Positions 14,898-22,415 of a stretch of DNA of 22,470 nt are shown here, piece after piece; positions within the stretch are counted from its first letter, which is position 1, and each line of letters begins with the position of its first letter. Both the position numbers and the translations under genes were made by a program. Source of the stretch: JBBDSU01 sp040904825 (GTDB taxonomy: Bacteria > Actinomycetota > Nitriliruptoria > Nitriliruptorales > Nitriliruptoraceae); NCBI GenBank assembly GCA_040904825.1, contig JBBDSU010000052.1, forward strand, positions 1 through 22,470. Reading direction: 5' to 3'. The notes below the pieces were generated by a model. That model did no database searches. It was given only the letters and a program-made list of their open reading frames with translations, and was not told the origin of the DNA.

Positions 14898-15752
14898 ATG
14901 ATGTCCGGGCCTGATCGTTCGTCCCACTCGGGTGCTGCACCAGCGTCCACGCTTGCTGGGATTGTTGTTGCAGCGGGCTCCGGTCAACGACTGGGTGCCG
15001 CTGTCCCCAAAGCCCTCGTGCCGCTGGCGGGCCGCCCGCTCATCGCCTGGGCGGCACAGTTGTTGGCCCGGGCCGGCGTGGCCGCTCCCGTGGTCGTCTA
15101 TCCCCACGGCTACGAAGATGCCTTCCGGGCTGCATGTGCCGGAATCGTCGCCGGCGAGTCCATCGCCAGTTCCATCCAGGTCTCCAGTTGCATCCAGTAT
15201 GTGGAGGGTGGCGCGACCCGTTCAGCGAGTGTGCGCGCCGGACTTGCAGCGATCGACCCATTGTCTGAGATGGTGATCGTGCATGACGCGGCACGCCCGC
15301 TGATGCCGTCAGCGGTGCTGGCCGCTGCGGTCGCTGCGGTCGAAGCCGGAGCCGTAGCCGCTGCACCGTCGATGAAGGTGGCTGACACGCTCAAGTCGGT
15401 CGAGGGTCGGCGGATCACCGGGACGGTTGCTCGCGAGCACCTTGTCGCCATCCAGACCCCGCAGGTGTTTCGACGTCACGTGCTCGATCGTGTCATGACC
15501 GACGATGCCGAAGCGACTGACGAACTGGCACTGGTTGAGGCAGCCGCTGAGATCGGAGTGGTCGATGGCATGATCGCGACTGTGGATGGATCGCCGTTCG
15601 GCTACAAACTGACGACGGCGGCCGATCTCGCGTTCCTCGAACGGCTTGCGGTCGTCCCCGCGACAGCCACTGAACCGACAGCCGCTGAATCGACAGCCGC
15701 TGAATCGACAGCGACTGAACCGACAGGCACGGAACTGGCAGGTGAGGCATGA
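14898..15752 (+). CDS. ispD: 2-C-methyl-D-erythritol 4-phosphate cytidylyltransferase
   Basis: Third step of the MEP isoprenoid pathway: joins MEP and CTP to give CDP-ME. The nucleotide-binding start VVAAGSGQRLG to PKALVPLAGRPL is clear; VIVHDAARPL, VAIQTPQVFR and a late DGSPFGYKLTTAADL follow in family order. ATG 14898 and ATG 14901 are adjacent; the nearby GAGGT favours neither strongly. At 284 residues it is longer than the usual 225-240. The surplus is an N-terminal Ser/Ala-rich lead and a C-terminal tail made of six ATATE/PTAAE-type pentads (15660-15749) encoded by a 15-bp repeat. The stop overlaps the ispF start (ATGA), so the pair is translationally coupled. Confidence 0.95.
   Translation: MMSGPDRSSHSGAAPASTLAGIVVAAGSGQRLGAAVPKALVPLAGRPLIAWAAQLLARAGVAAPVVVYPHGYEDAFRAACAGIVAGESIASSIQVSSCIQYVEGGATRSASVRAGLAAIDPLSEMVIVHDAARPLMPSAVLAAAVAAVEAGAVAAAPSMKVADTLKSVEGRRITGTVAREHLVAIQTPQVFRRHVLDRVMTDDAEATDELALVEAAAEIGVVDGMIATVDGSPFGYKLTTAADLAFLERLAVVPATATEPTAAESTAAESTATEPTGTELAGEA
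15660..15749 (+). repeat. 15-bp coding tandem repeat in the ispD tail
   Basis: Six successive 15-bp units: GCGACAGCCACTGAA, CCGACAGCCGCTGAA, TCGACAGCCGCTGAA, TCGACAGCGACTGAA, CCGACAGGCACGGAA and a degenerate last one. They encode ATATE, PTAAE, STAAE, STATE, PTGTE and LAGEA. The array runs to the last codon of ispD, and its last base is the A of the ispF start. Confidence 0.9.
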
Positions 15753-16261
15753 CCGTGGTGAGAATGGGCAGCGGGTTCGACGTCCACCCGTTCCGCGCCG
15801 ACGACACGACCGAAAGCCACGGGCAGGCAGGACTGCGACTTGCCGGTGTTGAGATTGCGTCGGGCCCGCCGCTGGACGGGCACTCGGATGCCGACGTCGC
15901 GGTTCACGCTGTGTGCGACGCGCTGCTCGGAGCGCTTGCCATGGGTGACCTGGGAAGTCGCTTCGGAACGGACAACCCCGAGACCGCAGGTGCTGACTCT
16001 GTGCAACTGCTGCGCACCGTTGTCGATGACGTGGCGACTGCAGGCTGGCGGTTGGGAAACCTGGACGTCACGATCATCGCTCAGCAGCCACGCCTGTCGG
16101 GATATCGCGATGCGATGCGACAAGCGCTGGCCGAAGCGTGCAACGCTTCGCTGGACGACGTGTCGGTCAAGTTCACCACGACCGACAGCCTCGGTTTCGT
16201 TGGTCGTGGTGAAGGCATCGCGGCATGGGCGACGTGTGTTGTCACCGCCCTGCATCGATAG
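15749..16261 (+). CDS. ispF: 2-C-methyl-D-erythritol 2,4-cyclodiphosphate synthase
   Basis: Cyclises CDP-ME 2-phosphate to MEcPP with loss of CMP, the fifth step of the MEP pathway; the family forms trimers with a metal between subunits. Metal ligands D11, H13 and H53 match D8, H10 and H42 of the E. coli enzyme. GHSDADVAVHA and TTDSLGFVGRGEGIAAWA are family signatures. The 170-residue length is slightly above normal because of an insertion of about eight residues (roughly 18-29) between the first metal motif and GVEIASGPPLDGHSD. ATG 15749 overlaps the ispD stop. Neighbouring ispD makes the pathway link certain; ispE is not in the window. Confidence 0.96.
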   Translation: MTVVRMGSGFDVHPFRADDTTESHGQAGLRLAGVEIASGPPLDGHSDADVAVHAVCDALLGALAMGDLGSRFGTDNPETAGADSVQLLRTVVDDVATAGWRLGNLDVTIIAQQPRLSGYRDAMRQALAEACNASLDDVSVKFTTTDSLGFVGRGEGIAAWATCVVTALHR

Positions 16262-16343
16262 GCTCAGGCGCACGAGGCGCCGTCATCCGCGAGGGGCGTC
16301 GTCAACATTCACACGCTGATACCACTCTCGACGGCGGTCGCCG

Positions 16344-17807
16344 ATGTCCCTGGTTCTCTACGACACGCTGCGTCGCGCAGAAGTGCCGTTCGTTGCCCGC
16401 GACGAGGGCAAAGCCGCGATGTATGTCTGTGGCCCGACGGTGCAGTCTGACGCTCACGTTGGGCACGGGCGCCTGCTGGCGGTATCAGACCTGTTGCGCC
16501 GTCACCTGCGCCACCAGGGCTACGACGTTACCTACGTCCAGAATGTCACTGACATCGATGACAAAATCATCTTGAGGGCGCGGCGCGAAAAGGTCGCGCC
16601 GGCGGTGATTGCGACGCGCTACACCCTGGCATGGAACCGTTGCATGGATGCTCTCGGAGTGACGTCACCGGATGTCCAACCGTTTGCGACCGGCCACCTG
16701 CTGGAAATGCAGGCACTGATCACCCAGCTGATCGACGCTGGCAAGGCCTACGCCGTTGACGGCGACGTGTTCTTCCGGGTGCGATCGTTTGAGGCGTACG
16801 GCGCGTTGTCACGTCGCCGCATTGATGAGCTCGAACAGGGCGCCGATGTCGTCGACGCAGATCGCAAGGAAGATCCGCTGGATTTCGCCTTGTGGAAATC
16901 GGCAAAACCAGGTGAGCCGGCATGGCCATCACCGTGGGGCGAGGGACGTCCGGGCTGGCACATCGAGTGTTCAGTGATGGCGACCAAGCACTTGGGTGCC
17001 GCCTTCGATATTCACTGCGGCGGGCTTGACCTGGTGTTTCCGCATCATGAAAACGAGATCGCGCAGTTCGAAGCGGCTCACAACGAAACCTTCGTCCGCC
17101 ACTGGGTCCACAACGGCATGGTCCAGATGGGCGACGAGAAGATGTCGAAATCGATCGGCAACGTAGTCGGGCTCCATGAGGCCATCGATACCTGGGGCCG
17201 GGGGCCAATGAGGCTGTGGTATCTGTCGGCCCAGCATCGCACGCCGCTTACCTTCGAGACGGAGCGTCTCCGGGACGCGTCCGCGACCTACGACCGGTTC
17301 GTGACGTTCGTGCGATCTGCGCGACGGTTCGCCGGTGAGGTAGAAGCTGACGCCGAGTCGTCCGCGGATCACCGCCAAGCTTTTGTTGCCGCGATGAACG
17401 ATGATCTCAACGCCCCGTCTGCGGTCGCGGCGCTCCATGAGCTTGCAAGCGCTGGCAACGACCTGATGAGCGGCAAGGACGGCGATGGCGACCGGGCGCG
17501 CGCCGCTGTCGCTGGGCACTCGTCGACGCTGGTCGAGTTGGCAGACGAGGTGCTGGGGCTCGGCGTCGAGTCGACGCTGGCGGCTGCTGCCGAGATCGAA
17601 CGCAGAGTGGGACCTTTGGTCGATCAACTGCTGACGCAGCGCCAGACGGCTCGTGAGGACCGTGACTTTGCGACAGCGGACGTCATCCGCGATCAGATCG
17701 CCGCAGCGGGCATCATCGTCGAAGATGGCCCCGACGGTGCCCGCTGGCACGCCGACATCGTGCCGATCGATGATCCAGCTGCCGCGACGTCTTCGACGTC
17801 CCAGTGA
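16344..17807 (+). CDS. cysS: Cysteinyl-tRNA synthetase
   Basis: Charges tRNA-Cys. Class I synthetase with the HIGH-type motif HVGH after MYVCGPTVQSDA and the KMSKS loop in DEKMSKSIGN. Zinc ligands are visible in YVCGPT, WHIECS and DLVFPHHENE. The 487-residue length is normal for bacteria. It shows the CysRS-specific order, not that of the related mycothiol ligase MshC. ATG 16344 gives a family-like beginning; the ribosome binding site is weak. It follows ispF after 82 bp, in the order known from Mycobacterium (ispD-ispF-cysS-rlmB). The last residues (AAATSSTSQ) are low complexity, and the stop codon lies inside a 14-bp duplication. Confidence 0.96.
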   Translation: MSLVLYDTLRRAEVPFVARDEGKAAMYVCGPTVQSDAHVGHGRLLAVSDLLRRHLRHQGYDVTYVQNVTDIDDKIILRARREKVAPAVIATRYTLAWNRCMDALGVTSPDVQPFATGHLLEMQALITQLIDAGKAYAVDGDVFFRVRSFEAYGALSRRRIDELEQGADVVDADRKEDPLDFALWKSAKPGEPAWPSPWGEGRPGWHIECSVMATKHLGAAFDIHCGGLDLVFPHHENEIAQFEAAHNETFVRHWVHNGMVQMGDEKMSKSIGNVVGLHEAIDTWGRGPMRLWYLSAQHRTPLTFETERLRDASATYDRFVTFVRSARRFAGEVEADAESSADHRQAFVAAMNDDLNAPSAVAALHELASAGNDLMSGKDGDGDRARAAVAGHSSTLVELADEVLGLGVESTLAAAAEIERRVGPLVDQLLTQRQTAREDRDFATADVIRDQIAAAGIIVEDGPDGARWHADIVPIDDPAAATSSTSQ

Positions 17808-17837
17808 GCTCGTCTCAGTGAGTTCGTCTCAGTGAGC
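17803..17837 (+). repeat. 14-bp tandem duplication at the cysS/rlmB junction
   Basis: AGTGAGCTCGTCTC (17803-17816) and AGTGAGTTCGTCTC (17817-17830) are followed by a third start of the unit, AGTGAGC (17831-17837). The first unit contains the cysS stop TGA; the third contains the GTG start of rlmB. Confidence 0.9.
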
Positions 17838-18623
17838 AGACCGCGGCGGGATGCTCCGGCACGCTCGCAGGACGCTGCGGCACGTATCGTCGTCGGCATT
17901 CATCCCGTACGCGAGATCCTGCGTGCTGGTCACAAGGTCCACCGTGTACGCCTGGCAGACTCCCGTGGAGGCTCCGCAGCGCTCGACGAGATCATTGAAC
18001 TGGCGCGCAAGGCGGGTGTGCCTGTCGTTGAAGTCCGCCGGTCTGAGCTTGATGATGTGGCGGCTGGGCTCGTCCATCAAGGCGTCGTTGCCGAGGCCGC
18101 ACCGCTGGTGACCGTCTCCCCTGACCAGATTGTCGCCCTCGCCATCGCTCGCGCCGAGCCTGCCCTCATCGTGGCGATTGACGGAGTCACCGATCCCCAC
18201 AACCTGGGATCGATCGCACGAACCGCCGAGGCAGCCGGCGCCCACGGACTGATCGTGCCGTCGCGGCGTTCTGCTGGCATCACCCCCACCGTGGAGAAGG
18301 CAGCTGCCGGGGCGCTGGCCCATCTTCCGGTCGCTGTGGTGACCAACCTCGTGCGCACGCTGGCAGATCTGGCCCGTGACGGGGTGTGGTCGCTTGGTCT
18401 CGATGGCGACGCTGAGGTAACCGTCGACGAACATCCGCTGGTGGCAGAGTCATGCGTGCTTGTCGTGGGTGCTGAAGGCGATGGCCTTTCGCGGCTGACA
18501 CGTGAACGCTGTGACGGGCTGGTGAGGCTGCCGATGCGCGGCCAGGTCGACAGTCTGAATGCCTCGGTCGCCGCAGGCATCGCGCTCTACACCATCGCCG
18601 CTCGGCAGGGACGCCCGGCCTGA
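17832..18623 (+). CDS. rlmB: 23S rRNA (guanosine-2'-O-)-methyltransferase RlmB-type, SpoU family
   Basis: Transfers a methyl group from S-adenosylmethionine to a ribose 2'-OH in RNA; position G2251 of 23S rRNA is the family's known target. The protein has an N-terminal substrate-binding domain (GIHPVREIL to residue 90) and a C-terminal knotted SPOUT domain. SpoU motif 1 is IDGVTDPHNLGSIARTAEAAGAHG, given here by its core DPHNLGSIARTAE; motif 2 is LVVGAEGDGLSRL and motif 3 LPMRGQVDSLNASVAAGIALY. The 263-residue length is normal; the long basic N-terminal extension of mycobacterial homologues is absent. GTG 17832 is the first start available in this frame after the cysS stop and has no good ribosome binding site. 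Confidence 0.92.
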   Translation: MSRPRRDAPARSQDAAARIVVGIHPVREILRAGHKVHRVRLADSRGGSAALDEIIELARKAGVPVVEVRRSELDDVAAGLVHQGVVAEAAPLVTVSPDQIVALAIARAEPALIVAIDGVTDPHNLGSIARTAEAAGAHGLIVPSRRSAGITPTVEKAAAGALAHLPVAVVTNLVRTLADLARDGVWSLGLDGDAEVTVDEHPLVAESCVLVVGAEGDGLSRLTRERCDGLVRLPMRGQVDSLNASVAAGIALYTIAARQGRPA

Positions 18624-18739
18624 CTTTGGCGTGGCATCCGGACCGCCGCGACGCATGAAAAGTCGACGCGTGGCCGAGCCTGCCGTGGCACGATGGGGTG
18701 CGGGCGACTCGCTTCGTTGCATCGGGAAAGGTTCGACTG

Positions 18740-21481
18740 GTGGTCAGCGCAGGCTCGCAGGACCCTGGGTCCACCACGGCGCAGCGCAACAGGGACGGCG
18801 CCGCTGCGCGGTTGATCGCAGCGTTCCACGCCGCGGTGATCGAGTGCACCTCGATCGATGACATTCTCGCGCAGTGCTGGTCAGACATTCGCCAGCACTG
18901 CCAAGCCGACGGCATGGCGTTGATCGCACGGCAAGCGCCCGATGCCACCGGGCATGCCAAGGATCGCGATCAGGTGATTGCTGCCGTCGGCGAGATTGTC
19001 TTCGCCGCCGATGCCGCCGAAGACGATCTGGTAGTGGACTTGGAAGTCGATCGGGAAGTTCATCGGTTCGATCTTCCCGGGGATCGATTGGCGGCGGTGC
19101 TCGTTGCAGGCCACCTCTCACCCTCGGTGCGTGCCGTCATCCCGGCGCTCGGTTCCATGATCGACATCGAATTGCGCCGACAGGACGTCGAACATGATCT
19201 GCACGAACGGGTCAAGGAGCTTGAGGCGCTGCGCGCGGTTCAAGTCGCCGTCGAGTCCTTCGAGGACCTGCCGTCGCTCTGTCAGGGTGTCGCCGAAGCC
19301 GTCGCGCGTGGCATGCAGTTTCCCGACGTCGCGAGAGCGGAGCTCCAGATCGATGGCCAGTTGTTCGACGCCGGCGCTCATGGGCACCTGGAAGTCGTCA
19401 TTGCCGCAGAGGTGACGGCTGCAGGCCTGCCGCGAGGCGAACTGCGCGTGGGATACATCGTCGAGCGTCCTGTGCTTGAGCCCGAGGAGCCTGATCTGGT
19501 CCGCGCCTGCGTGCGAACCCTTGCGCTGCACCTTGCCGCCGCCGACGCTCGCCGTGATGCGCTGGCGCTGGCGCAGCGGCTGCGTCAGGTCCTCGACGGG
19601 CTGCCGTCGGCAATTTTCACCATCGACCGTGACCTGAAGGGCCTGCCAGTCACGCTTGCCGAAGGGTTTCCGGTCGAACATCTCCCGCCAGTCGATCAGC
19701 CACTGACTGAGTCGACCGATCCGGTTATCGAACATGGGGTTCGCCTGGCGCGGGCCGGACTGGTGGGTGAGTCCCGCTGCGAAGAAGTCTTCTGGCAGGA
19801 GCGCTGGTGGGAAGTGCGGGTTGATCCTCAGATCGGCGATGACGGCGAGGTCGAGCAGGTGGTGATGTCGGTGCTCGACATCACCCATCAGAAAGAACGC
19901 CTGGCTGCCGAGGCCAAGCTGGCGGCGCTGGTTGGTTCTGCCAGCCTTGCGATCGTGGGTCTTGATCTCGACGGAGCCGTGACAAGTTGGAACCGTGGGG
20001 CGTGCGACCTTACGGGATGGTCCCCGGAAGACGTGATCGGCACGCCGATCGCTGCTATCGAAGCTCCTGCAGGTCGCGGCAGGCTCGCAGACGGCGGGGC
20101 AGCCAGTGGGCCCGACGACCTCAACGGCTTGGCATCGGCTGACGCACCGACTGACTCGGGAACTTCAATAGTGCCGAGGCGCCTCGATGCGCTGCAGTTG
20201 TCAGGGCAGACCGGAGATCGTTTCGAAGCTCGCCTGCGCCATAAGCACGGCCACGAGCTGTATGTCGCGGCGTATCTGTCCTTGATTCTCGATTCTGTCG
20301 GGACACCGGTGGGCGCTCTGATGACCTGCGAGGATCTGACGCGCCACCAGCAGATGGTCGATGCGCTGGAAGAATCCGAGGCCCAGTTCCGTCTCATTGG
20401 GGAATCAGTCGGTGACGTCGTCTACCGGATGTCGTTGCCACCAAGTCCTCGATTCGAGTACGTCAGCCCGTCAGCAGAGCGAGTGCTGGGATGCTCGCCG
20501 TTGCACCTGCTCAACGATCCGTCCCTCATGGTTGAGCGTTCCCATCCCGCCGACATCAAAGACGTCCAAGACCACCTTGCGGGACGCGGTTCGACGATCC
20601 GCCGGTGGCGATGGCGCCACGAAGATGGGTCGTGGCGGTGGATAGAGGACCACCGCAGCGTGCTCGAGCGTGAAGGCGAACCGGTTGCCATCGTTGGCAT
20701 CATCCGCGACGTGACTGCTGATCATGAGGCCACAGAAGCCACCCGCGTGGCGCTAGCGAATGCGGAGAGAGTGGCTGACGAGCTGAGACAGGTCGACATG
20801 ATGAAATCGACCTTCCTGGCCGCGGTTTCTCACGAACTGCGTACGCCGCTGACCAGCATTTTGGGGTTTTCGGCCACCCTCGAACGGTTGTTGTCCGGCT
20901 CGGATGATCAGGAACTGCTCGCCTATGTCGATCGGCTGATGTTCAACGCCACACGGCTCGAGCAACTCGTCGATGATCTGCTCGACGTGGACCGGCTGAC
21001 GCGTGGACAGATCACACCTCAGCCGACGCCTACCGATCTGGCAGAGATGGTCCGCAAGGTGCTCCGCCGCAACGACGATGTCACTCATCAGGTCACTGTC
21101 GATCTCGAAGACGTCGTCATTGAGGTCGACGCGGTGATGATCGAACGAGTTGTCGCCAATCTGGTGCGCAATGTGCGGCGTCACACACCACCGGGAACCC
21201 ACACCTGGATCACGCTGCGAGCGACGTCCAATGGTGTCCGCATCGTGGTTGACGATGATGGTCCAGGGATCGCGGTTGAGGATCGGCAGCGGATCTTCGA
21301 ACCCTTCGAGCAGGGAGAGCTGTCGGCAATATCTGCGTCACCGGGAACGGGCATCGGGTTGTCACTCGTTCAACGTTTCGTCGAAGCGCACGGAGGACAG
21401 GTGGCGACCTCAGAGCGGCCCGGCGGCGGAGCACGGTTTAGTGTCGATCTGCCCGGTGGCGCTGCTGGCGCTGTCGATTGA
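18740..21481 (+). CDS. Soluble multi-domain sensor histidine kinase (GAF-like/PAS)
   Basis: About 913 residues without membrane segments, so a cytosolic sensor is likely. Domains by rough residue: two GAF-like regions (15-150 and 150-275; the second contains GMQFPDVARAELQIDG), a PAS-like region (281-385), a PAS (393-540, with VTSWNRGACDLTGWSPEDVIG) and a PAS-PAC (546-665). HisKA follows with phosphoacceptor His698 in FLAAVSHELRTPLTSILG, then the ATPase domain: N box NLVRNVRRHTP near 807, G1 DDDGPGIA near 840 and G2 GTGIGLSLVQRF near 869. Its ligand is unknown. No response regulator is in the window, so it looks orphan here. GTG 18740 is chosen because GGAAAGG lies eight bases upstream; GTG 18698 is an alternative adding 14 residues. 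Confidence 0.88.
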   Translation: MVSAGSQDPGSTTAQRNRDGAAARLIAAFHAAVIECTSIDDILAQCWSDIRQHCQADGMALIARQAPDATGHAKDRDQVIAAVGEIVFAADAAEDDLVVDLEVDREVHRFDLPGDRLAAVLVAGHLSPSVRAVIPALGSMIDIELRRQDVEHDLHERVKELEALRAVQVAVESFEDLPSLCQGVAEAVARGMQFPDVARAELQIDGQLFDAGAHGHLEVVIAAEVTAAGLPRGELRVGYIVERPVLEPEEPDLVRACVRTLALHLAAADARRDALALAQRLRQVLDGLPSAIFTIDRDLKGLPVTLAEGFPVEHLPPVDQPLTESTDPVIEHGVRLARAGLVGESRCEEVFWQERWWEVRVDPQIGDDGEVEQVVMSVLDITHQKERLAAEAKLAALVGSASLAIVGLDLDGAVTSWNRGACDLTGWSPEDVIGTPIAAIEAPAGRGRLADGGAASGPDDLNGLASADAPTDSGTSIVPRRLDALQLSGQTGDRFEARLRHKHGHELYVAAYLSLILDSVGTPVGALMTCEDLTRHQQMVDALEESEAQFRLIGESVGDVVYRMSLPPSPRFEYVSPSAERVLGCSPLHLLNDPSLMVERSHPADIKDVQDHLAGRGSTIRRWRWRHEDGSWRWIEDHRSVLEREGEPVAIVGIIRDVTADHEATEATRVALANAERVADELRQVDMMKSTFLAAVSHELRTPLTSILGFSATLERLLSGSDDQELLAYVDRLMFNATRLEQLVDDLLDVDRLTRGQITPQPTPTDLAEMVRKVLRRNDDVTHQVTVDLEDVVIEVDAVMIERVVANLVRNVRRHTPPGTHTWITLRATSNGVRIVVDDDGPGIAVEDRQRIFEPFEQGELSAISASPGTGIGLSLVQRFVEAHGGQVATSERPGGGARFSVDLPGGAAGAVD

Positions 21482-21491
21482 GGCGCCGGGA

Positions 21492-21512
21492 CTGTGACAC
21501 GCCCGGTCACAG
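21492..21512. terminator. Possible bidirectional hairpin between convergent genes
   Basis: CTGTGAC (21492-21498) can pair perfectly with GTCACAG (21506-21512) across a 7-nt loop. It lies just after the kinase stop and before the convergent yaaA stop. GTCACAG recurs in each downstream repeat copy, so alternative stems are possible. No T tract is present. Confidence 0.35.
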
Positions 21513-21546
21513 CGCCGAGGTCACAGCGCCGAGGTCACAGCGAACA
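21505..21546 (+). repeat. 14-bp tandem repeat (3 units) at the kinase/yaaA junction
   Basis: GGTCACAGCGCCGA occurs at 21505-21518 and again at 21519-21532; a third copy, GGTCACAGCGAACA (21533-21546), is diverged at its end. The third copy holds the yaaA stop codon (complement of 21535-21537) and its last codons. Confidence 0.9.
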
Positions 21547-22317
21547 CGTCGCGATGATCTCGGCGTGAGCGCCGGTACTGGCAACCTCGCATGTCCATCC
21601 GTCACCGAGGTCGGCCATCTTCACCAACTCTGCTGGCGAGATCGTCAGGTCCTGGAGCAAGGCCGCAGCAAGCCGCCCTTTGGCAACTTTCGTGCGGGCG
21701 GCATTGGCGCTTCGCCCTGTGGGGTTGAGGAAGCGGAAGGTGACCAGGCGCGTGTTCCCATCGCCGATGCTCTCGCGGTCCGATGGCCAGATCCTCGCGT
21801 GCTCGCCAGGCAACAGATCCCAGACGATCGTCCCGCTGACCAGGCTCGCGAGGCAGTCGCGCGCTGCTTTACGCCAGAAGGTGGCGAGGCCCCCGATCTC
21901 GGGCAGTGATGCGCTGAACTCCAGGCGATAGTCAGGCACTGGGTCGTCGGCAGCGACCAGACCCAAGAGGGCAGAGACAATAAATACTCGCCCAGCCAGC
22001 GCGCTTGGGTGCATCGCGGGCAACCCCGCGTTGCCATGAACAATGCCGGTGTAGCGCTGCGACGCTGGCATGGTCGCCGCGTCCGCAAGGTTGGCCAGGC
22101 ACTCGCGCGCGGTGTCGACGTCGGTGCGACGAACTCCTGCGATACGCGCGATCGAAGCGTCGTTGCCAGTGGCAGCTGCTTGAGCGGCGGAGAGGACCTG
22201 CCGCCGGGCCACGGTCAACGGGTGGTCATCGTTGAGTGTGGCGCCGAAAGGATCGGATGCACCGCCCGCCGCCTTTGTCTTGGACGGCGGGAGAAGCAAG
22301 ACGCCTTTCGATGCCAT
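21535..22317 (-). CDS. yaaA: YaaA family (UPF0246/DUF328) peroxide stress protein
   Basis: A 260-residue protein of the family that in E. coli limits intracellular iron damage during peroxide stress. Signatures in order: LLLPPSKTKAAGG at the N-terminus, YTGIVHGNAGL, SALLGLVAADDPVPDYRLEF, FWRKAA and a late TFRFLNPTG with KVAKGRLAAALL, where other members have a basic FYAKKARG-type strand. Divergence from the E. coli protein is considerable, so the biochemical role is inferred. ATG 22317 (minus) has AAGG about seven bases upstream and gives the family N-terminus. It is convergent with the histidine kinase gene and downstream of the tRNA on the same strand. An iron/peroxide role would fit the IdeR-like regulator elsewhere in the window, but they are 11 kb apart. 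Confidence 0.75.
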   Translation of the reverse strand: MASKGVLLLPPSKTKAAGGASDPFGATLNDDHPLTVARRQVLSAAQAAATGNDASIARIAGVRRTDVDTARECLANLADAATMPASQRYTGIVHGNAGLPAMHPSALAGRVFIVSALLGLVAADDPVPDYRLEFSASLPEIGGLATFWRKAARDCLASLVSGTIVWDLLPGEHARIWPSDRESIGDGNTRLVTFRFLNPTGRSANAARTKVAKGRLAAALLQDLTISPAELVKMADLGDGWTCEVASTGAHAEIIATCSL

Positions 22318-22355
22318 GCAAGGACCTTGGGCGTGTGGTGGCAGTTCGGTGGCAA

Positions 22356-22377
22356 CTCAGGGCGCGTGTGCGCTGAG
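22356..22377. other. Imperfect hairpin between the tRNA and yaaA
   Basis: CTCA and GCGC pair with GCGC and TGAG around a GTGT loop, with a two-base GG bulge. It lies in the 98-bp spacer after the minus-strand tRNA, where a terminator or processing site could be expected. No T tract follows on either strand, so the role is uncertain. Confidence 0.25.
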
Positions 22378-22415
22378 GATGCGCGGACTGTGAGTGCGAT
22401 CTGAGCCGCCAGGGT

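Noticed and set aside
16267..16281. GGCGC/GCGCC hairpin between ispF and cysS as a terminator
   Set aside because: The stem is only five pairs with a five-base loop and has no T tract; in GC-rich DNA this is expected by chance.
21505..21546. Short regular repeats as a possible CRISPR array
   Set aside because: Units are 14 bp and directly adjacent with no spacers; no cas genes are in the window.
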